Shown here: positions 45,406-55,030 of the stretch, piece after piece | How the letters are laid out: every line of letters begins with the position of its first letter | How positions within the stretch are numbered: position 1 is the first letter of the stretch | Source of the DNA: Catenovulum adriaticum | Lineage (GTDB): Bacteria; Pseudomonadota; Gammaproteobacteria; Enterobacterales; Alteromonadaceae | Reading direction: 5' to 3' | NCBI RefSeq assembly: GCF_026725475.1 | Contig: NZ_CP109965.1 | Coordinates: 124,001 to 188,000, forward strand | DNA length: 64,000 bases | Position numbers and translations under genes: made by a program | The notes under the pieces: generated by a model | What the model saw: only the letters and a program-made list of their open reading frames with translations | The model's database searches: none | Told to the model about the DNA's origin: nothing

Positions 45406-47820
45406 ATGGGAATGAAATTAACAAAAATAATGCGGATAACCTTGGTGGTGGTTTCAACTGTGGCTTCACCATTCATTAATGCTGCCGACTATTTTGTGGC
45501 AAATAATGGTGATGATAGCAACGACGGAAGCTTATCAACTCCATTTTTAACTTTATCGAAAGCTGCAGAAATAGCGGTGGCTGGTGATACTGTTAATATT
45601 AGAGCGGGCGTTTACAATGAAATTTTGAGACCCGCTAACTCTGGTACAGAGTCAAACCCTATTGTATTTCAATCTTATCAAGATGAAAAAGTCGTTATTA
45701 CCGCGATGGAACCTATTAATGGTTGGTCTGCCGACTCAGAAAATATTTATGTTGCTGATGTTGATTGGGATCTAGGTCAATCGAACTTTGTGATGCAAGG
45801 GCGGACCGCCATGGATTTAGCGCGTTGGCCGAATAATGTGGATGGTGACCCCTTTACGCAAAACTCGTTAAGAAATACAGGTGGTAGCGCGAGTGAAATA
45901 GCCGATAATGCTTATCTTGATTATGATCAAGGGATTCCAGAAGGCGATTGGTCTAAAGGTGGCTCTATTTATTTTTATGGTGATAAACCAGGGTCAGGCT
46001 GGACTACTTGGCGTGCGTTTATAACCAGCAATACCAGTAATCGAGTTTATTTTGACTTAAATAAAAATCCGAGTTGGATCCGTACTTTTCATGCGCCAGC
46101 AGACAAAGGTGACTTTTTTCTTCAAGGCATAAAAGCGGCATTAGATTATCAAAATGAGTGGTATTTTGATGCTGAAAACAAAAAGTTATATGTTTATTTA
46201 CCTGAAGGAAGTATGCCGACAGAAGATCAAGTACAAATGCGTAAGCGTGAAAAAACAATTGATCTTTCTGCTCGTAATCACATCCATATAAAAAATCTTG
46301 CGGTATTTGGTGGTTCAATTGAAATCACTAATGGGGCGTCAAATAACCATATTTATGCTGTTACTAGCTTATATGGTAATTACACATTAGGTGTGGTTTC
46401 TGGGTTTGCGTCGGGCAGTCAAAGCATTAATATTCGTAGTGATTGGAATCAATTTAACACGGTTAACAATGTTATTGAAAAAAGCGAAATCGGTTTTGGT
46501 TCAGGCACTGGTATTTATGATTCAGGCGAACGCACTCAAATATTAGACTCTTATATTCATGATTTTAATTATTTAGGTAACTATGATGCCATTATTAATG
46601 CAAGGGGCGGTAATCATACCAAGGTATTAAATAATACCATTACCCGCGCCGGCAGAGATGCCATTCAAGGTTTTAATGACAACGCAGAATACGCCTACAA
46701 TGACATATCTTATAGCAACCTTATAGCCGATGACTGTGGCCTTTTTTATACAGTGGGTGGGCCAAGTCATACTGAAATTCATCATAATTGGCTGCATGAT
46801 GCGTATTCGAGTGGCAGTAAAAGTAAAGCAGCAGGTATTTATTTAGATAATGATGCCGAAGGCTTTGACGTACACCATAATGTTATATGGAATACGGAAT
46901 GGTCAAATATCCAAATTAATTGGGATGGAACTGATTTAAATATTTACAATAATACTTTGTGGAATGGCAGTGCAACCATGGGGGCTTGGCATAAAGAGGG
47001 GACTTCATTTTCAAATGTGAAAGTGTGGAATAACCTTTCAGATAAAAACTCATGGGAGCCGCAGTCAGATAAACAAAACAATGTGACTATTTCAACTTCG
47101 CCTTTTGTCGATTATGAAAATGGTAACTTTCAACTTAAAGCGGGCACAGCCGCAGTGGATGCAGGAAAAATTATTCCTGACTTTACAGATGATGTAACAG
47201 ATGGGAAACCAGATGTAGGTGCCTATGAAATAAATGGTGATAATGCTCAATGGGTTGCTGGTATTACATGGGAGCAAAAATTAGGCCCGACTGGTAATGG
47301 GTGTTACGGGTTACCGGGTGAATCTTGTATTGAGCCAATAACAGAGGAGCCTACGGCAAATTTTGCTCAGGATGCCAATATTGATGAAAACCAAACCATT
47401 ACTATAAAAGTAATTTTGTCTGATTATGCGATGAATTATCCGGTGACCATACCTTATACGATCAGCGGTACTGCACAGGGGCAAGATCATAATTTAAATG
47501 AGGGCAGCATTGTTATTGAGGCAGGTAAGGAAGCGTCATTAAGCATGACAGCCATGGCAGATGACCAACTGGAATCTGATGAAACTTTGGTGATTACCAT
47601 GGGGGCATTAAATAATGCAATTGCAGGCGATAAAGATTCTATTACCTTAACGATTAAAGATAAAACGGTAGCGCCAGAACCCGAGGTTGAGCCAGAAGAA
47701 GAGTCTAAATCAAGCGGCGGTGGCAGTACCACTTATTGGACTATTTTATCTTTGTTATTGGCTTTATGCCTAAAATATTACTTTACGCATTTTATTAGCT
47801 TGCATAGAACAAAATTCTAA
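45406..47820 (+). CDS. Secreted right-handed beta-helix protein with Calx-beta domain
   Basis: The ATG at 45406 follows a GAGAG ribosome-binding site; about 804 residues. A signal peptide ends NA-ADYFVA. Residues about 25-60 form the DUF1565-type opening (NGDDSNDGSLSTPFLTLSKA), followed by a large parallel beta-helix rich in Asn/Gly turns (about 290-570; HNWLHDAYSSG, NDISYSNLIADDCGLFYT). A Calx-beta-like domain follows (about 650-765; NIDENQTITIKV to DDQLESDETLVI). The tail has SSGGGS, a hydrophobic helix and basic residues, resembling a GlyGly-CTERM sorting signal. It is probably a polysaccharide lyase or hydrolase, but the substrate is unknown. It is monocistronic. Confidence 0.85.
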   Translation: MGMKLTKIMRITLVVVSTVASPFINAADYFVANNGDDSNDGSLSTPFLTLSKAAEIAVAGDTVNIRAGVYNEILRPANSGTESNPIVFQSYQDEKVVITAMEPINGWSADSENIYVADVDWDLGQSNFVMQGRTAMDLARWPNNVDGDPFTQNSLRNTGGSASEIADNAYLDYDQGIPEGDWSKGGSIYFYGDKPGSGWTTWRAFITSNTSNRVYFDLNKNPSWIRTFHAPADKGDFFLQGIKAALDYQNEWYFDAENKKLYVYLPEGSMPTEDQVQMRKREKTIDLSARNHIHIKNLAVFGGSIEITNGASNNHIYAVTSLYGNYTLGVVSGFASGSQSINIRSDWNQFNTVNNVIEKSEIGFGSGTGIYDSGERTQILDSYIHDFNYLGNYDAIINARGGNHTKVLNNTITRAGRDAIQGFNDNAEYAYNDISYSNLIADDCGLFYTVGGPSHTEIHHNWLHDAYSSGSKSKAAGIYLDNDAEGFDVHHNVIWNTEWSNIQINWDGTDLNIYNNTLWNGSATMGAWHKEGTSFSNVKVWNNLSDKNSWEPQSDKQNNVTISTSPFVDYENGNFQLKAGTAAVDAGKIIPDFTDDVTDGKPDVGAYEINGDNAQWVAGITWEQKLGPTGNGCYGLPGESCIEPITEEPTANFAQDANIDENQTITIKVILSDYAMNYPVTIPYTISGTAQGQDHNLNEGSIVIEAGKEASLSMTAMADDQLESDETLVITMGALNNAIAGDKDSITLTIKDKTVAPEPEVEPEEESKSSGGGSTTYWTILSLLLALCLKYYFTHFISLHRTKF

Positions 47821-47844
47821 CTGTTTATGCTTTATGACACGAAT

Positions 47845-47877
47845 CGCAGCATTATTTAAATATGATGCTGCGTTTTT
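47845..47877 (+). terminator. Rho-independent terminator of the beta-helix gene
   Basis: CGCAGCAT and ATGCTGCG form an 8-bp stem around a 12-base AT-rich loop that can pair further, followed directly by TTTTT. Confidence 0.88.
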
Positions 47878-47933
47878 CACTTGAACTAGGATTGGCTGCT
47901 TCGTCTTAATTCAGAATCAATAAAATAACGGAT

Positions 47934-49040
47934 TTATAATAGAGCCGCAGCTTTGATCTGAATAAATACTTTTTTCTCTATCGCTAAGCTAAGTTGCTCA
48001 ACTGCTTTAGCTGACACTTGCGCTAAAAAAATTTGTTGGTTGACTTTAATGCTAATCAACTTCATGTTCTGTTTGTCAGTTGTAATTTGTTTAATCACAC
48101 CCGCTAAAATATTTTGAATGCTCGAATCTGTGGCTTTAGTTAAGCTGATACTGACATCCTTTGCCTGAATTTTAAGCCGGATTTCATCACCTACTTGGTA
48201 ATTATTATCGCTTAACCACAAATGGCTTGTGACGTTACTGGCTGAGGAGCTTACGGCAACTTTTATCTGCTGCCACGTCTGCGATATCTCAGTCACGTGA
48301 GCACTCATATAAATAGCATGATCGTCTACAAGGCTATGATTCAAATAAGCTAAAGACTCCTTAAGCGGCTTGGATGAAATGATTTGACCTTTATCCAAAA
48401 CCACTAAATGATCGGCTAGTCGAGCGACTTCATCCGCACTGTGACTGACATAAATTATTGGGATATTAAATTCACGTTTTAGTGTTTCTAAATAGGGTAA
48501 AATTTCATTTTTATGCTGGTTATCTAAAGACGCTAAAGGCTCATCCATTAATAATAACTGAGGTTGGCTTAATAGTGCTCTAGCAATCGCGACTCTTTGC
48601 TTTTCGCCGCCGGAAAGTGTTGCTGGAAATTGAGTTAATAAATTTTCAATTTTAAATAACTCAATGATTTTTTTATCATTGAGTATTTGTTTTTTCTGCT
48701 TTTTAACTCGCTTTTGGGCGTAATGCAAATTTTGTTCAACATTTAAATGTGAAAATAAACTGGCTTCCTGAAAAACATAGGCTAAATTTCGTTTTTCAGT
48801 TGGCATAAAAACTTGCTGATGTTGCCAAGTTTGAGTTAAAAATTGCACTTGGTTGTCCGTGTGTTTTTCTAATCCGGCAATGCATCTTAATAAACTGGTT
48901 TTGCCCGAGCCTGATGCCCCGTAAATAGCCGTAATGCCTTGAGCCGGTAAGTTAAGGTTAAACTGAGCAGTAAACTGCTCTCGTTTAACTCGGCAGTTAA
49001 TAAGCAATTGATGATCATTTGGTAACGGGTTAGAAAACAC
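47934..49040 (-). CDS. modC: Molybdate ABC transporter ATP-binding protein ModC
   Basis: A 368-residue ATPase. The Walker A motif is GASGSGKTSLL (about 41-51), the signature LSGGEKQRVAIARALL, Walker B LLLMDEPLASLD and the H-loop IYVSHSADEV. A C-terminal Mop/TOBE domain (about 300-368) binds molybdate, as in ModC. It overlaps modB by 11 bases and is the last gene of modABC. Confidence 0.95.
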   Translation of the reverse strand: MFSNPLPNDHQLLINCRVKREQFTAQFNLNLPAQGITAIYGASGSGKTSLLRCIAGLEKHTDNQVQFLTQTWQHQQVFMPTEKRNLAYVFQEASLFSHLNVEQNLHYAQKRVKKQKKQILNDKKIIELFKIENLLTQFPATLSGGEKQRVAIARALLSQPQLLLMDEPLASLDNQHKNEILPYLETLKREFNIPIIYVSHSADEVARLADHLVVLDKGQIISSKPLKESLAYLNHSLVDDHAIYMSAHVTEISQTWQQIKVAVSSSASNVTSHLWLSDNNYQVGDEIRLKIQAKDVSISLTKATDSSIQNILAGVIKQITTDKQNMKLISIKVNQQIFLAQVSAKAVEQLSLAIEKKVFIQIKAAALL

Positions 49041-49722
49041 GAGCTTGTTTCCCCGAGCGAGTGTTTAACGAATAAACCAGCAATAAAACAAAAAATGAAA
49101 ATACCAGCATGATAGCCGAAAGTTGATGGGCTTGAGCGTAAGCTAAACTTTCAACATGATCGTAAATTTGTACTGAGACTACCCGAGTTTCATCCGGAAT
49201 ATTGCCACCTATCATTAAAATTACCCCAAATTCGCCAATGGTATGGGCAAAACCTAACACCGCAGCCGTCATAAAACCGGGTTTTGCATTAGGTAAAATA
49301 ATAGTGCAAAAGCGATCTATAGGCCCTGCACCTAATGTCGCGGCTACTTCTAATGGCCTTTTGCCCATGGCCTGAATGGCATTTCGAATAGGTTGAACCA
49401 CAAAAGGCAGCGAATAAAATACTGAGCCAATCACTAAACCCGTAAAGCTAAACGCAAAACTGGTTATACCAAACCATTGGCTGATGGAGCCTATTGGCCC
49501 ATTTGGCCCCATGGCTAATAATAAATAAAAGCCAATCACAGTTGGGGGTAAAACCAAAGGCAGGGCGACTAAAGCATCAATCCAAGGCGTTATTTTTGAG
49601 CGGCTGGTAGCCAGCCATAAAGCTAAAGGTGTACCGATAATTAATAATATTAGGGTGACAACAGCTGCCAGTTTTAATGTCAGCCAAATCGCAGAATAAT
49701 CAGCTGGATTAAGCTCAAGCAT
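49030..49722 (-). CDS. modB: Molybdate ABC transporter permease ModB
   Basis: A 230-residue inner-membrane permease with about five TM helices and the EAA loop (EVAATLGAGPIDRFCTIILPNAKPGFMTA) that contacts ModC. The HTIGEFGVILMIGGNIPDETRVVS segment is typical of ModB. It overlaps both neighbours, by one base with modA and 11 with modC. Confidence 0.96.
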   Translation of the reverse strand: MLELNPADYSAIWLTLKLAAVVTLILLIIGTPLALWLATSRSKITPWIDALVALPLVLPPTVIGFYLLLAMGPNGPIGSISQWFGITSFAFSFTGLVIGSVFYSLPFVVQPIRNAIQAMGKRPLEVAATLGAGPIDRFCTIILPNAKPGFMTAAVLGFAHTIGEFGVILMIGGNIPDETRVVSVQIYDHVESLAYAQAHQLSAIMLVFSFFVLLLVYSLNTRSGKQARVF

Positions 49723-50489
49723 TATAATGAACCGTTGGTTTTATAACCAAATTGATGAATAATGTTTTTTGCGTTTGTGCTTTTTATAAATTGTAAAAAA
49801 TCAATAGCGGCTTGGTTATTTTGTGCCGATTTTAGCAATATAGCATCTTGTAAAATAGGTGAATGGTAAGTTTGCGGTATTAGCCAATATGAACCTGTTT
49901 TATGTTGACTGAGTTGTGAAGCTGAGATAAATCCAATTTGGGCATTTTGAGTAAATACGTACTGATAGGTTTGGGCGATATTTTCAGCATATACTAAATT
50001 TTTTTTGGTAAATTTATATTGTTGTAAAGATTTTAGGGTTTCAACCGCTGCACTTCCATAAGGGGCTAATTTAGGGTTAGCAATGGCAATTTTATTAAAT
50101 GAGGTTAAATCTAACTTGGCCGGAGTTAAGCTTAAATTATTTTGCGGCGACCATAAAACCAGTTGGCCAGTTGCATAACTAAACCGAGTATTTGCAACAG
50201 CCAAACCTAACTTTTCAAGCGATATGGGTTTAACTTGATCCGCTGAAAAAAAAGCGGCATAAGGCGCACCTTGAGTTATTTGCGCATAAAGCTTGCCTGA
50301 TGAAGCAAATGATAGCTTTATGTTGTGTTCAGAGCTTTGCTCAAAGGTATTTTTAAGCTGTTGCATCGGCTGCGTAAAGTTAGAGGCAACGGCGATAATA
50401 GCTTGCTCAGCGTTGGCATTAACCGAAAACCAAGCAAGCGCACATAATATAAAGTGTTTGTACCCAGTTCGAATCATTGAAAGTGGCAA
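49722..50489 (-). CDS. modA: Molybdate-binding periplasmic protein ModA
   Basis: Substrate-binding protein of 255 residues: a signal peptide ending NANA, then IIAVASNFTQPMQQL and FASSGKLYAQITQGAPYAAFFSAD, the oxyanion-binding segments of ModA. The TTG at 50489 is favoured because AAAGG lies 8 bases upstream; ATG 50477 is an alternative. It begins only 32 bases after hemY on the same strand, so the transporter may be partly read from the hem operon. Confidence 0.94.
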   Translation of the reverse strand: MPLSMIRTGYKHFILCALAWFSVNANAEQAIIAVASNFTQPMQQLKNTFEQSSEHNIKLSFASSGKLYAQITQGAPYAAFFSADQVKPISLEKLGLAVANTRFSYATGQLVLWSPQNNLSLTPAKLDLTSFNKIAIANPKLAPYGSAAVETLKSLQQYKFTKKNLVYAENIAQTYQYVFTQNAQIGFISASQLSQHKTGSYWLIPQTYHSPILQDAILLKSAQNNQAAIDFLQFIKSTNAKNIIHQFGYKTNGSL

Positions 50490-50521
50490 AGTATCAACCT
50501 TTAAAAAAGTGTAGTGAAGGT

Positions 50522-51718
50522 TTATATATTCGTATTTGACGTCAATGATAAGCCTTTTTGGTAACAGCTAATCGCTTTTTTATCTTGATTTTGCTGGTTA
50601 TATATATCGCCTAACAATGCATAATTTTCCGCTGTTGCAATTTGCTCAGGGTGTTGATGCAGCGCGCTTTCTAATGCTTGTTGAGCTAATTGCAAGTCGT
50701 TGTTTTTTCCTGCAGCTACTGCAAGCAATACTTTTAGTTGAGCATTATTAGGCTGATTTTTAATTTGCTTTTCAATCCAAGCTGTTAACTTTAAAGGTTG
50801 ATGTAAATTTAATTGGTTAAATAAAACGATATTTTGGCGATCTATTTCTGTTTCAAATAGTTTAATTAATGCAGCTTCAAGCTCTTTGTTAAAACCTGCA
50901 TTATTTAAGCTGACTAAGTACGCCTTTACACTATGCGTATCTTGTTCAATAAATTTATGCAGCGCTTTATTATATTGTTGTAGCAATTTTAAATTTTTAT
51001 CTTTTTCTGCTTGTTTAAACAATGGCTCAAAAGATTCAATGGCCATTTTTCTAAATTCGGATTTGGTTATATCTGTATAGCGTTTAACTTTACTTAAAAT
51101 CTCGCGTAGCGCTTCATATTGCTGAGTTTGTTGGTAAAGCCGAGCAAGCATAAGTAAGTTTTCAGAGTGTTTAGGTTCTGTTGCTAGTAGCGCTTCACAA
51201 TTTTGAATGGCTTGTTCTGATTTACCTTCTTGAACTAAGCTTTTACAAATAGCCAATTGTTTGTCTGTTTCATTGCCACTTTGTTGGGCGCGCAATAAAT
51301 AAACGCTGCTATCATCGTTATGGTTTTGCTGACGAGCGGCCTCGGCCGCAATTAAATAATGGCTGCTAGATATAGGGCTGTTTTTGGCATGTTTTAAACT
51401 TTGTTGTTCGGCTTTTTGCCATTGTTGATTTAACAAAGCTTCAATGGCATTTTGTAAGCTGTTTAAACTGCGGTTTTGTTTTTTTTCCACTCGCCACGCA
51501 CGCCAATTTTTACGCGCATTAAACACTGAACGTATAATTAAACTAAGCAAAACAACACTAATATAAATAGCCAGTAGTAGTAGCGCAAAGCCAAATAGGC
51601 TAGCTTCCCAAGTCCAGTCTGCTACTGAAATTAAGACATAACCCTTTTCTTCTACTACAAATGCACCAACGGCCATTAAACCGCATGCAAAGCAAAAAAG
51701 CAGCAGAATTTTGATCAT
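50522..51718 (-). CDS. hemY: HemY, heme biosynthesis-associated TPR membrane protein
   Basis: A 398-residue protein with two N-terminal TM helices (about 2-22 and 38-62; ISVADWTWEASLFGFALLLLAIYISVVLL between them) and a C-terminal TPR region (about 90-395; YALLGDIYNQQNQDKKAISCYQKGL is a clear repeat). This is the proteobacterial HemY of hemCDXY, not the Bacillus oxidase of the same name. Its role in heme metabolism is inferred from context. It overlaps hemX by 4 bases. Confidence 0.93.
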   Translation of the reverse strand: MIKILLLFCFACGLMAVGAFVVEEKGYVLISVADWTWEASLFGFALLLLAIYISVVLLSLIIRSVFNARKNWRAWRVEKKQNRSLNSLQNAIEALLNQQWQKAEQQSLKHAKNSPISSSHYLIAAEAARQQNHNDDSSVYLLRAQQSGNETDKQLAICKSLVQEGKSEQAIQNCEALLATEPKHSENLLMLARLYQQTQQYEALREILSKVKRYTDITKSEFRKMAIESFEPLFKQAEKDKNLKLLQQYNKALHKFIEQDTHSVKAYLVSLNNAGFNKELEAALIKLFETEIDRQNIVLFNQLNLHQPLKLTAWIEKQIKNQPNNAQLKVLLAVAAGKNNDLQLAQQALESALHQHPEQIATAENYALLGDIYNQQNQDKKAISCYQKGLSLTSNTNI

Positions 51719-52929
51719 GGTGTTACCTTATTATTTAACTGTGATGACTGAGCCGATGTATTAATTAAATTTTCAACGACACCCAGTGATTTTAGCTCTA
51801 ATGTAGAAAAATCTTGAGTAAGCTGTTTGTTTTGCAGTTTAGCTAATTGGTCTATCACCTTTTGCACATCTGCATTTTCTTGTTGGTAAAACTGTTGGAT
51901 CCAGTTACCTGATTGCTGCAAAGCTAATTGATAAATAGACTGTTTTTGATGTAGCGCAGCCCACTGCGCCTGATTTAATTTACTGATTAAATTTTGACGA
52001 ATATTTTGCGCTTGTTTAGGCGTTAATAAAGGCTCAACTTCACCTGATCTTTGTTTTGGCATAAATAACTCTAAAAAGTCATGCCAGATAATTTTTAAAT
52101 TCGACATGCTAATGTCTTCAGTTGGTGCCCTGTCTTCTACTGGGTTTTCAACTTCTTCGGGTAAATTGGCTTGGTTCAGTGGCAAATGCATCACTTGGCG
52201 AATGAGTTCAGTTAAGCTAAAAAATATATTATCTAATTCAGCTTCATCTAAAGTTTGTACGCGAGCTACGTCATCTGATATCTGATTTTTTAAATTAAAC
52301 CATTGGCTATTACTATTTTGCTCTGCTAATTTGGCTTGTGCTAATTTAAGCACAGCAATAGTGCCGGCTTTATCTTGCTCAATATGCAGTTTGCGAGATG
52401 CCAGTGTGAGCAAATACTTAGCATCAATTAATATGGCTTGATTATGACTACTTATTTGGCTGACAGAAAATTGCTCAATCGACTTTTGAACGTCTTGCTT
52501 TTGAGTTTTTAAGTTTTGCTCTATTTGTGAGCGATAGGTAGATAGCTTTTGGTTTAGTTGATTATTAAATTCTTGCTGACTGCTTTTAATTGAGTTTATC
52601 AGCTGAGTTTGTTGCTGTTGGTTATCATCCGGTTGCTTTTGCTGTTGAGTGTCTTGCCAGTATAACCAATAAGCCCAAGCGACAAACCCTGCGACAGCCA
52701 GTGCTATCAAAAGTGCAACCCAAGCAACCCAATTTGAACCAGATTTTTTTGTATTGGGTTCTTTGTTAGTGGTTTTACGCGCTGTGGCTTCGGTTGTTGT
52801 TTCTGGTTTTGTTTCAGCCGCAGGCGCTTTCTCTACAGGTGTGCTTTTTGGTGCTGCCTCAGTTGTATTTGCGGAGGTTTCAGTATCCAGTTCAACGGTT
52901 TTTTTTGGATCGTCTTGTTGCTCTGTCAT
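51715..52929 (-). CDS. hemX: HemX (putative uroporphyrinogen-III C-methyltransferase-like)
   Basis: A 404-residue protein with an acidic, Thr/Pro/Ala-rich cytoplasmic N-terminus (about 1-65), one TM helix (WVAWVALLIALAVAGFVAWAYWLYW, about 67-91) and a long Gln-rich coiled-coil periplasmic region. Despite the historical enzyme name, no SAM-methyltransferase motif is present. The function is unknown; linkage suggests a scaffold for heme enzymes. It overlaps hemD by 4 bases. Confidence 0.93.
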   Translation of the reverse strand: MTEQQDDPKKTVELDTETSANTTEAAPKSTPVEKAPAAETKPETTTEATARKTTNKEPNTKKSGSNWVAWVALLIALAVAGFVAWAYWLYWQDTQQQKQPDDNQQQQTQLINSIKSSQQEFNNQLNQKLSTYRSQIEQNLKTQKQDVQKSIEQFSVSQISSHNQAILIDAKYLLTLASRKLHIEQDKAGTIAVLKLAQAKLAEQNSNSQWFNLKNQISDDVARVQTLDEAELDNIFFSLTELIRQVMHLPLNQANLPEEVENPVEDRAPTEDISMSNLKIIWHDFLELFMPKQRSGEVEPLLTPKQAQNIRQNLISKLNQAQWAALHQKQSIYQLALQQSGNWIQQFYQQENADVQKVIDQLAKLQNKQLTQDFSTLELKSLGVVENLINTSAQSSQLNNKVTP

Positions 52930-53681
52930 ATAGGGTTACCATTTAAAGTCTGCAGCGCAGTTAAAATGTCGTGGTTATTCGCGCTATGAATATTTTTTAC
53001 TTGAGTTAAACCATGTTGTTCTAATTGCTGTTTTACGCGTTCAGAGGGCACTAAGCAAAGCGCCGTTTTTAGCTTGTTAAATAATGCTGTATTGGCTTGG
53101 TCAATTAAAAAGTTGGCGTTTTCTCCACTGGTTAATACAAAACAATCCGCAGTGGCGATTTTGTTTAGTTGACTAATTGCAAGTGGTTGCCAAGTTCTTT
53201 TATATATATTGTAGGTATTTAATACTTTATTGGCTAGTTTAAAACTTTCAGAAATGTGATTCCTGCCTTGTTCACCCTTAAATAAAATAGCGTGCTGAGC
53301 ATTTTGTAATTCTGTTAATGCTAATAAGCCCTCAGAATTAGCCTCACTTGGGGTGATAATATGTGTAAAGCCAAGTTGTTTAAGTTTATCTGCTGTGGCT
53401 TGGCCTACTGCAATGGCTAAATGATTTTGCAATGAGTGCAGTAGTTGTGGGTTAATCAACTGAGCTAAATAGGCCGCTGAATATTGGCTGGTAAAAATTA
53501 AGCAGTCGTGCTCTTTGTATAGCTCAGGGTTATTTATATTGGTGCTGTCTTCGCCCGCTTCTACATGAAATAGCGGCTGGTTTATATAGTGAAAACCAGC
53601 TGTGCCGAGCAATTTATTTAATTGCTCGGCTCGTTCGCCTTGTCTTGGATGAAATATACAATAACTATTATTGGTCGCCAT
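52926..53681 (-). CDS. hemD: Uroporphyrinogen-III synthase
   Basis: Cyclises hydroxymethylbilane with ring D inversion. The ATG at 53681 gives MATNNSYCIFHPRQGERAEQLN, the usual start, and overlaps the hemC end by 14 bases; an upstream reading to 53714 would run deep into hemC. About 251 residues with family segments CLIFTSQYSAAYL, AIAVGQATADKL and FVLTSGENANFLI. The family is poorly conserved, so context carries much of the assignment. Confidence 0.93.
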   Translation of the reverse strand: MATNNSYCIFHPRQGERAEQLNKLLGTAGFHYINQPLFHVEAGEDSTNINNPELYKEHDCLIFTSQYSAAYLAQLINPQLLHSLQNHLAIAVGQATADKLKQLGFTHIITPSEANSEGLLALTELQNAQHAILFKGEQGRNHISESFKLANKVLNTYNIYKRTWQPLAISQLNKIATADCFVLTSGENANFLIDQANTALFNKLKTALCLVPSERVKQQLEQHGLTQVKNIHSANNHDILTALQTLNGNPI

Positions 53682-54597
53682 AAACTTCGTCAAGCACCAC
53701 TTTTGCACCTGCATCTAATAAAGCTTGCGCTGCTTTTACGCCTAGTTGATGTGCGTCTTCAATGGCGCCTTTTTGTTCTGTGTAATACCTGTCTTTACCG
53801 TCTAAAGAGGTAACTAAACCCCGTAAGCGTAATTGGTTATCTTCAAAAGTAGCATAACCGGCAATAGGTACTTGGCAGCCTCCATTGAGTTTGGTGTTAA
53901 ATGCACGCTCAGCGCGTAAACGGATACTGGTTTCTTCATTACCTAAACAAGCAAGTAAGGCTTTTGTATCAGCGTCATCAGTTCTGCATTCAATACCGAC
54001 TGCGCCTTGGCCAACGGCAGGTAAAATAGTTTCAGGGGGAACTGATTGTTTTATGCGATCCGTTAATTTAAGTCTAATTAAACCCGCACAAGCTAAAATA
54101 ATGGCATCAAACTGACCTTCGTCAAGTTTACGTAATCGAGTTTGTACATTACCCCGTAAACTTTTTATTTTTAGGTCAGGTCGTAAACTAAGCAATTGGC
54201 ATTGGCGGCGTAAGCTAGATGTGCCGACAACTGCACCTTGTGGTAACTCGTTTATATTATTAAATTTATTAGAAACAAATGCATCTCTTGGATCTTCGCC
54301 TTCACAAATAACAGATAAGCCTAAACCTTCCGGAAACTCCATCGGCACATCTTTCATTGAATGAACTGCAATATCTGCTTCGTTATTTAGCATGGCGACT
54401 TCTAGCTCTTTTACAAACAAACCTTTACCACCAATTTTAGCTAATGGCGTATCTAAAATTTTATCGCCTTTAGTTTTTATTTTAATTAATTCAACGGTGA
54501 GCTCTGGGTGTTCGTTCTGTAGTGCTTGTTGCACATATTCTGCTTGCCAAAGTGCTAATAAACTATCGCGTGTTGCAATGCGAAGATGCTTTTTCAT
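53668..54597 (-). CDS. hemC: Hydroxymethylbilane synthase (porphobilinogen deaminase)
   Basis: Polymerises four porphobilinogens to hydroxymethylbilane. The cysteine carrying the dipyrromethane cofactor is in LNGGCQVPIAGYA (about residue 243). The catalytic region HSMKDVPMEFPEGL and the arginine-rich GTSSLRRQCQLL and LRGNVQTRLRKLD segments are intact. 309 residues. It is the first gene of hemCDXY. Confidence 0.97.
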   Translation of the reverse strand: MKKHLRIATRDSLLALWQAEYVQQALQNEHPELTVELIKIKTKGDKILDTPLAKIGGKGLFVKELEVAMLNNEADIAVHSMKDVPMEFPEGLGLSVICEGEDPRDAFVSNKFNNINELPQGAVVGTSSLRRQCQLLSLRPDLKIKSLRGNVQTRLRKLDEGQFDAIILACAGLIRLKLTDRIKQSVPPETILPAVGQGAVGIECRTDDADTKALLACLGNEETSIRLRAERAFNTKLNGGCQVPIAGYATFEDNQLRLRGLVTSLDGKDRYYTEQKGAIEDAHQLGVKAAQALLDAGAKVVLDEVYGDQ

Positions 54598-55030
54598 ATA
54601 AATTCAATCACCTTTATTGTTTACCCAAACTGGGAGACTAAAAGCTATCTTAGCTTAAAAGGCGTTAATTCCCAACCTAACTTAGTTTAATTTAATACTT
54701 TTAAGCCTTTGTATGCTTAGTTGGTAAGATATACTTAAGTTTTTGAAAGTACAGCTTGATTTTATTGGATTGTGACCAATGACTGTTTGTTAGCTTTAAA
54801 TATTTTCATTGTTGAGTGCAAGTAATTTAGTTTATATGCTCGCTCACCCGAGTCACGATAATGGCGAACTATGTATATCAATTTTTTCGATAAAATATTG
54901 AACAAAGGCGATCGAACTAAGGCCTAAGGCTGTATTAAAAGGTAAACAAGTCGCGTTTTTTGGAAACTAAATCTGTGTGGTTTTACATTAGGCTACTTGA
55001 ATGTCAGCAATATAATGCAAAGGAGTAAAA
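54598..55030. other. Divergent intergenic region between hemC and the lipoprotein gene
   Basis: These 433 bases must hold the hemC promoter and that of the plus-strand lipoprotein gene. I see no gene, strong hairpin or recognised operator; an AAAGGAG ribosome-binding site lies just before the lipoprotein ATG. Confidence 0.6.

Noticed and set aside
53682..53714. Upstream hemD start at 53714
   Set aside because: It adds residues unlike the family N-terminus and lies inside hemC; the ATG at 53681 fits homologues.
44850..54900. Shared GCTCGCTCAC plus TTTTT(C)(T)GATAAAAT sequences near 44855-44895 and 54838-54902
   Set aside because: The similarity is short, spaced differently in the two places and could be chance in AT-rich intergenic DNA; no inverted repeat ends define an element.
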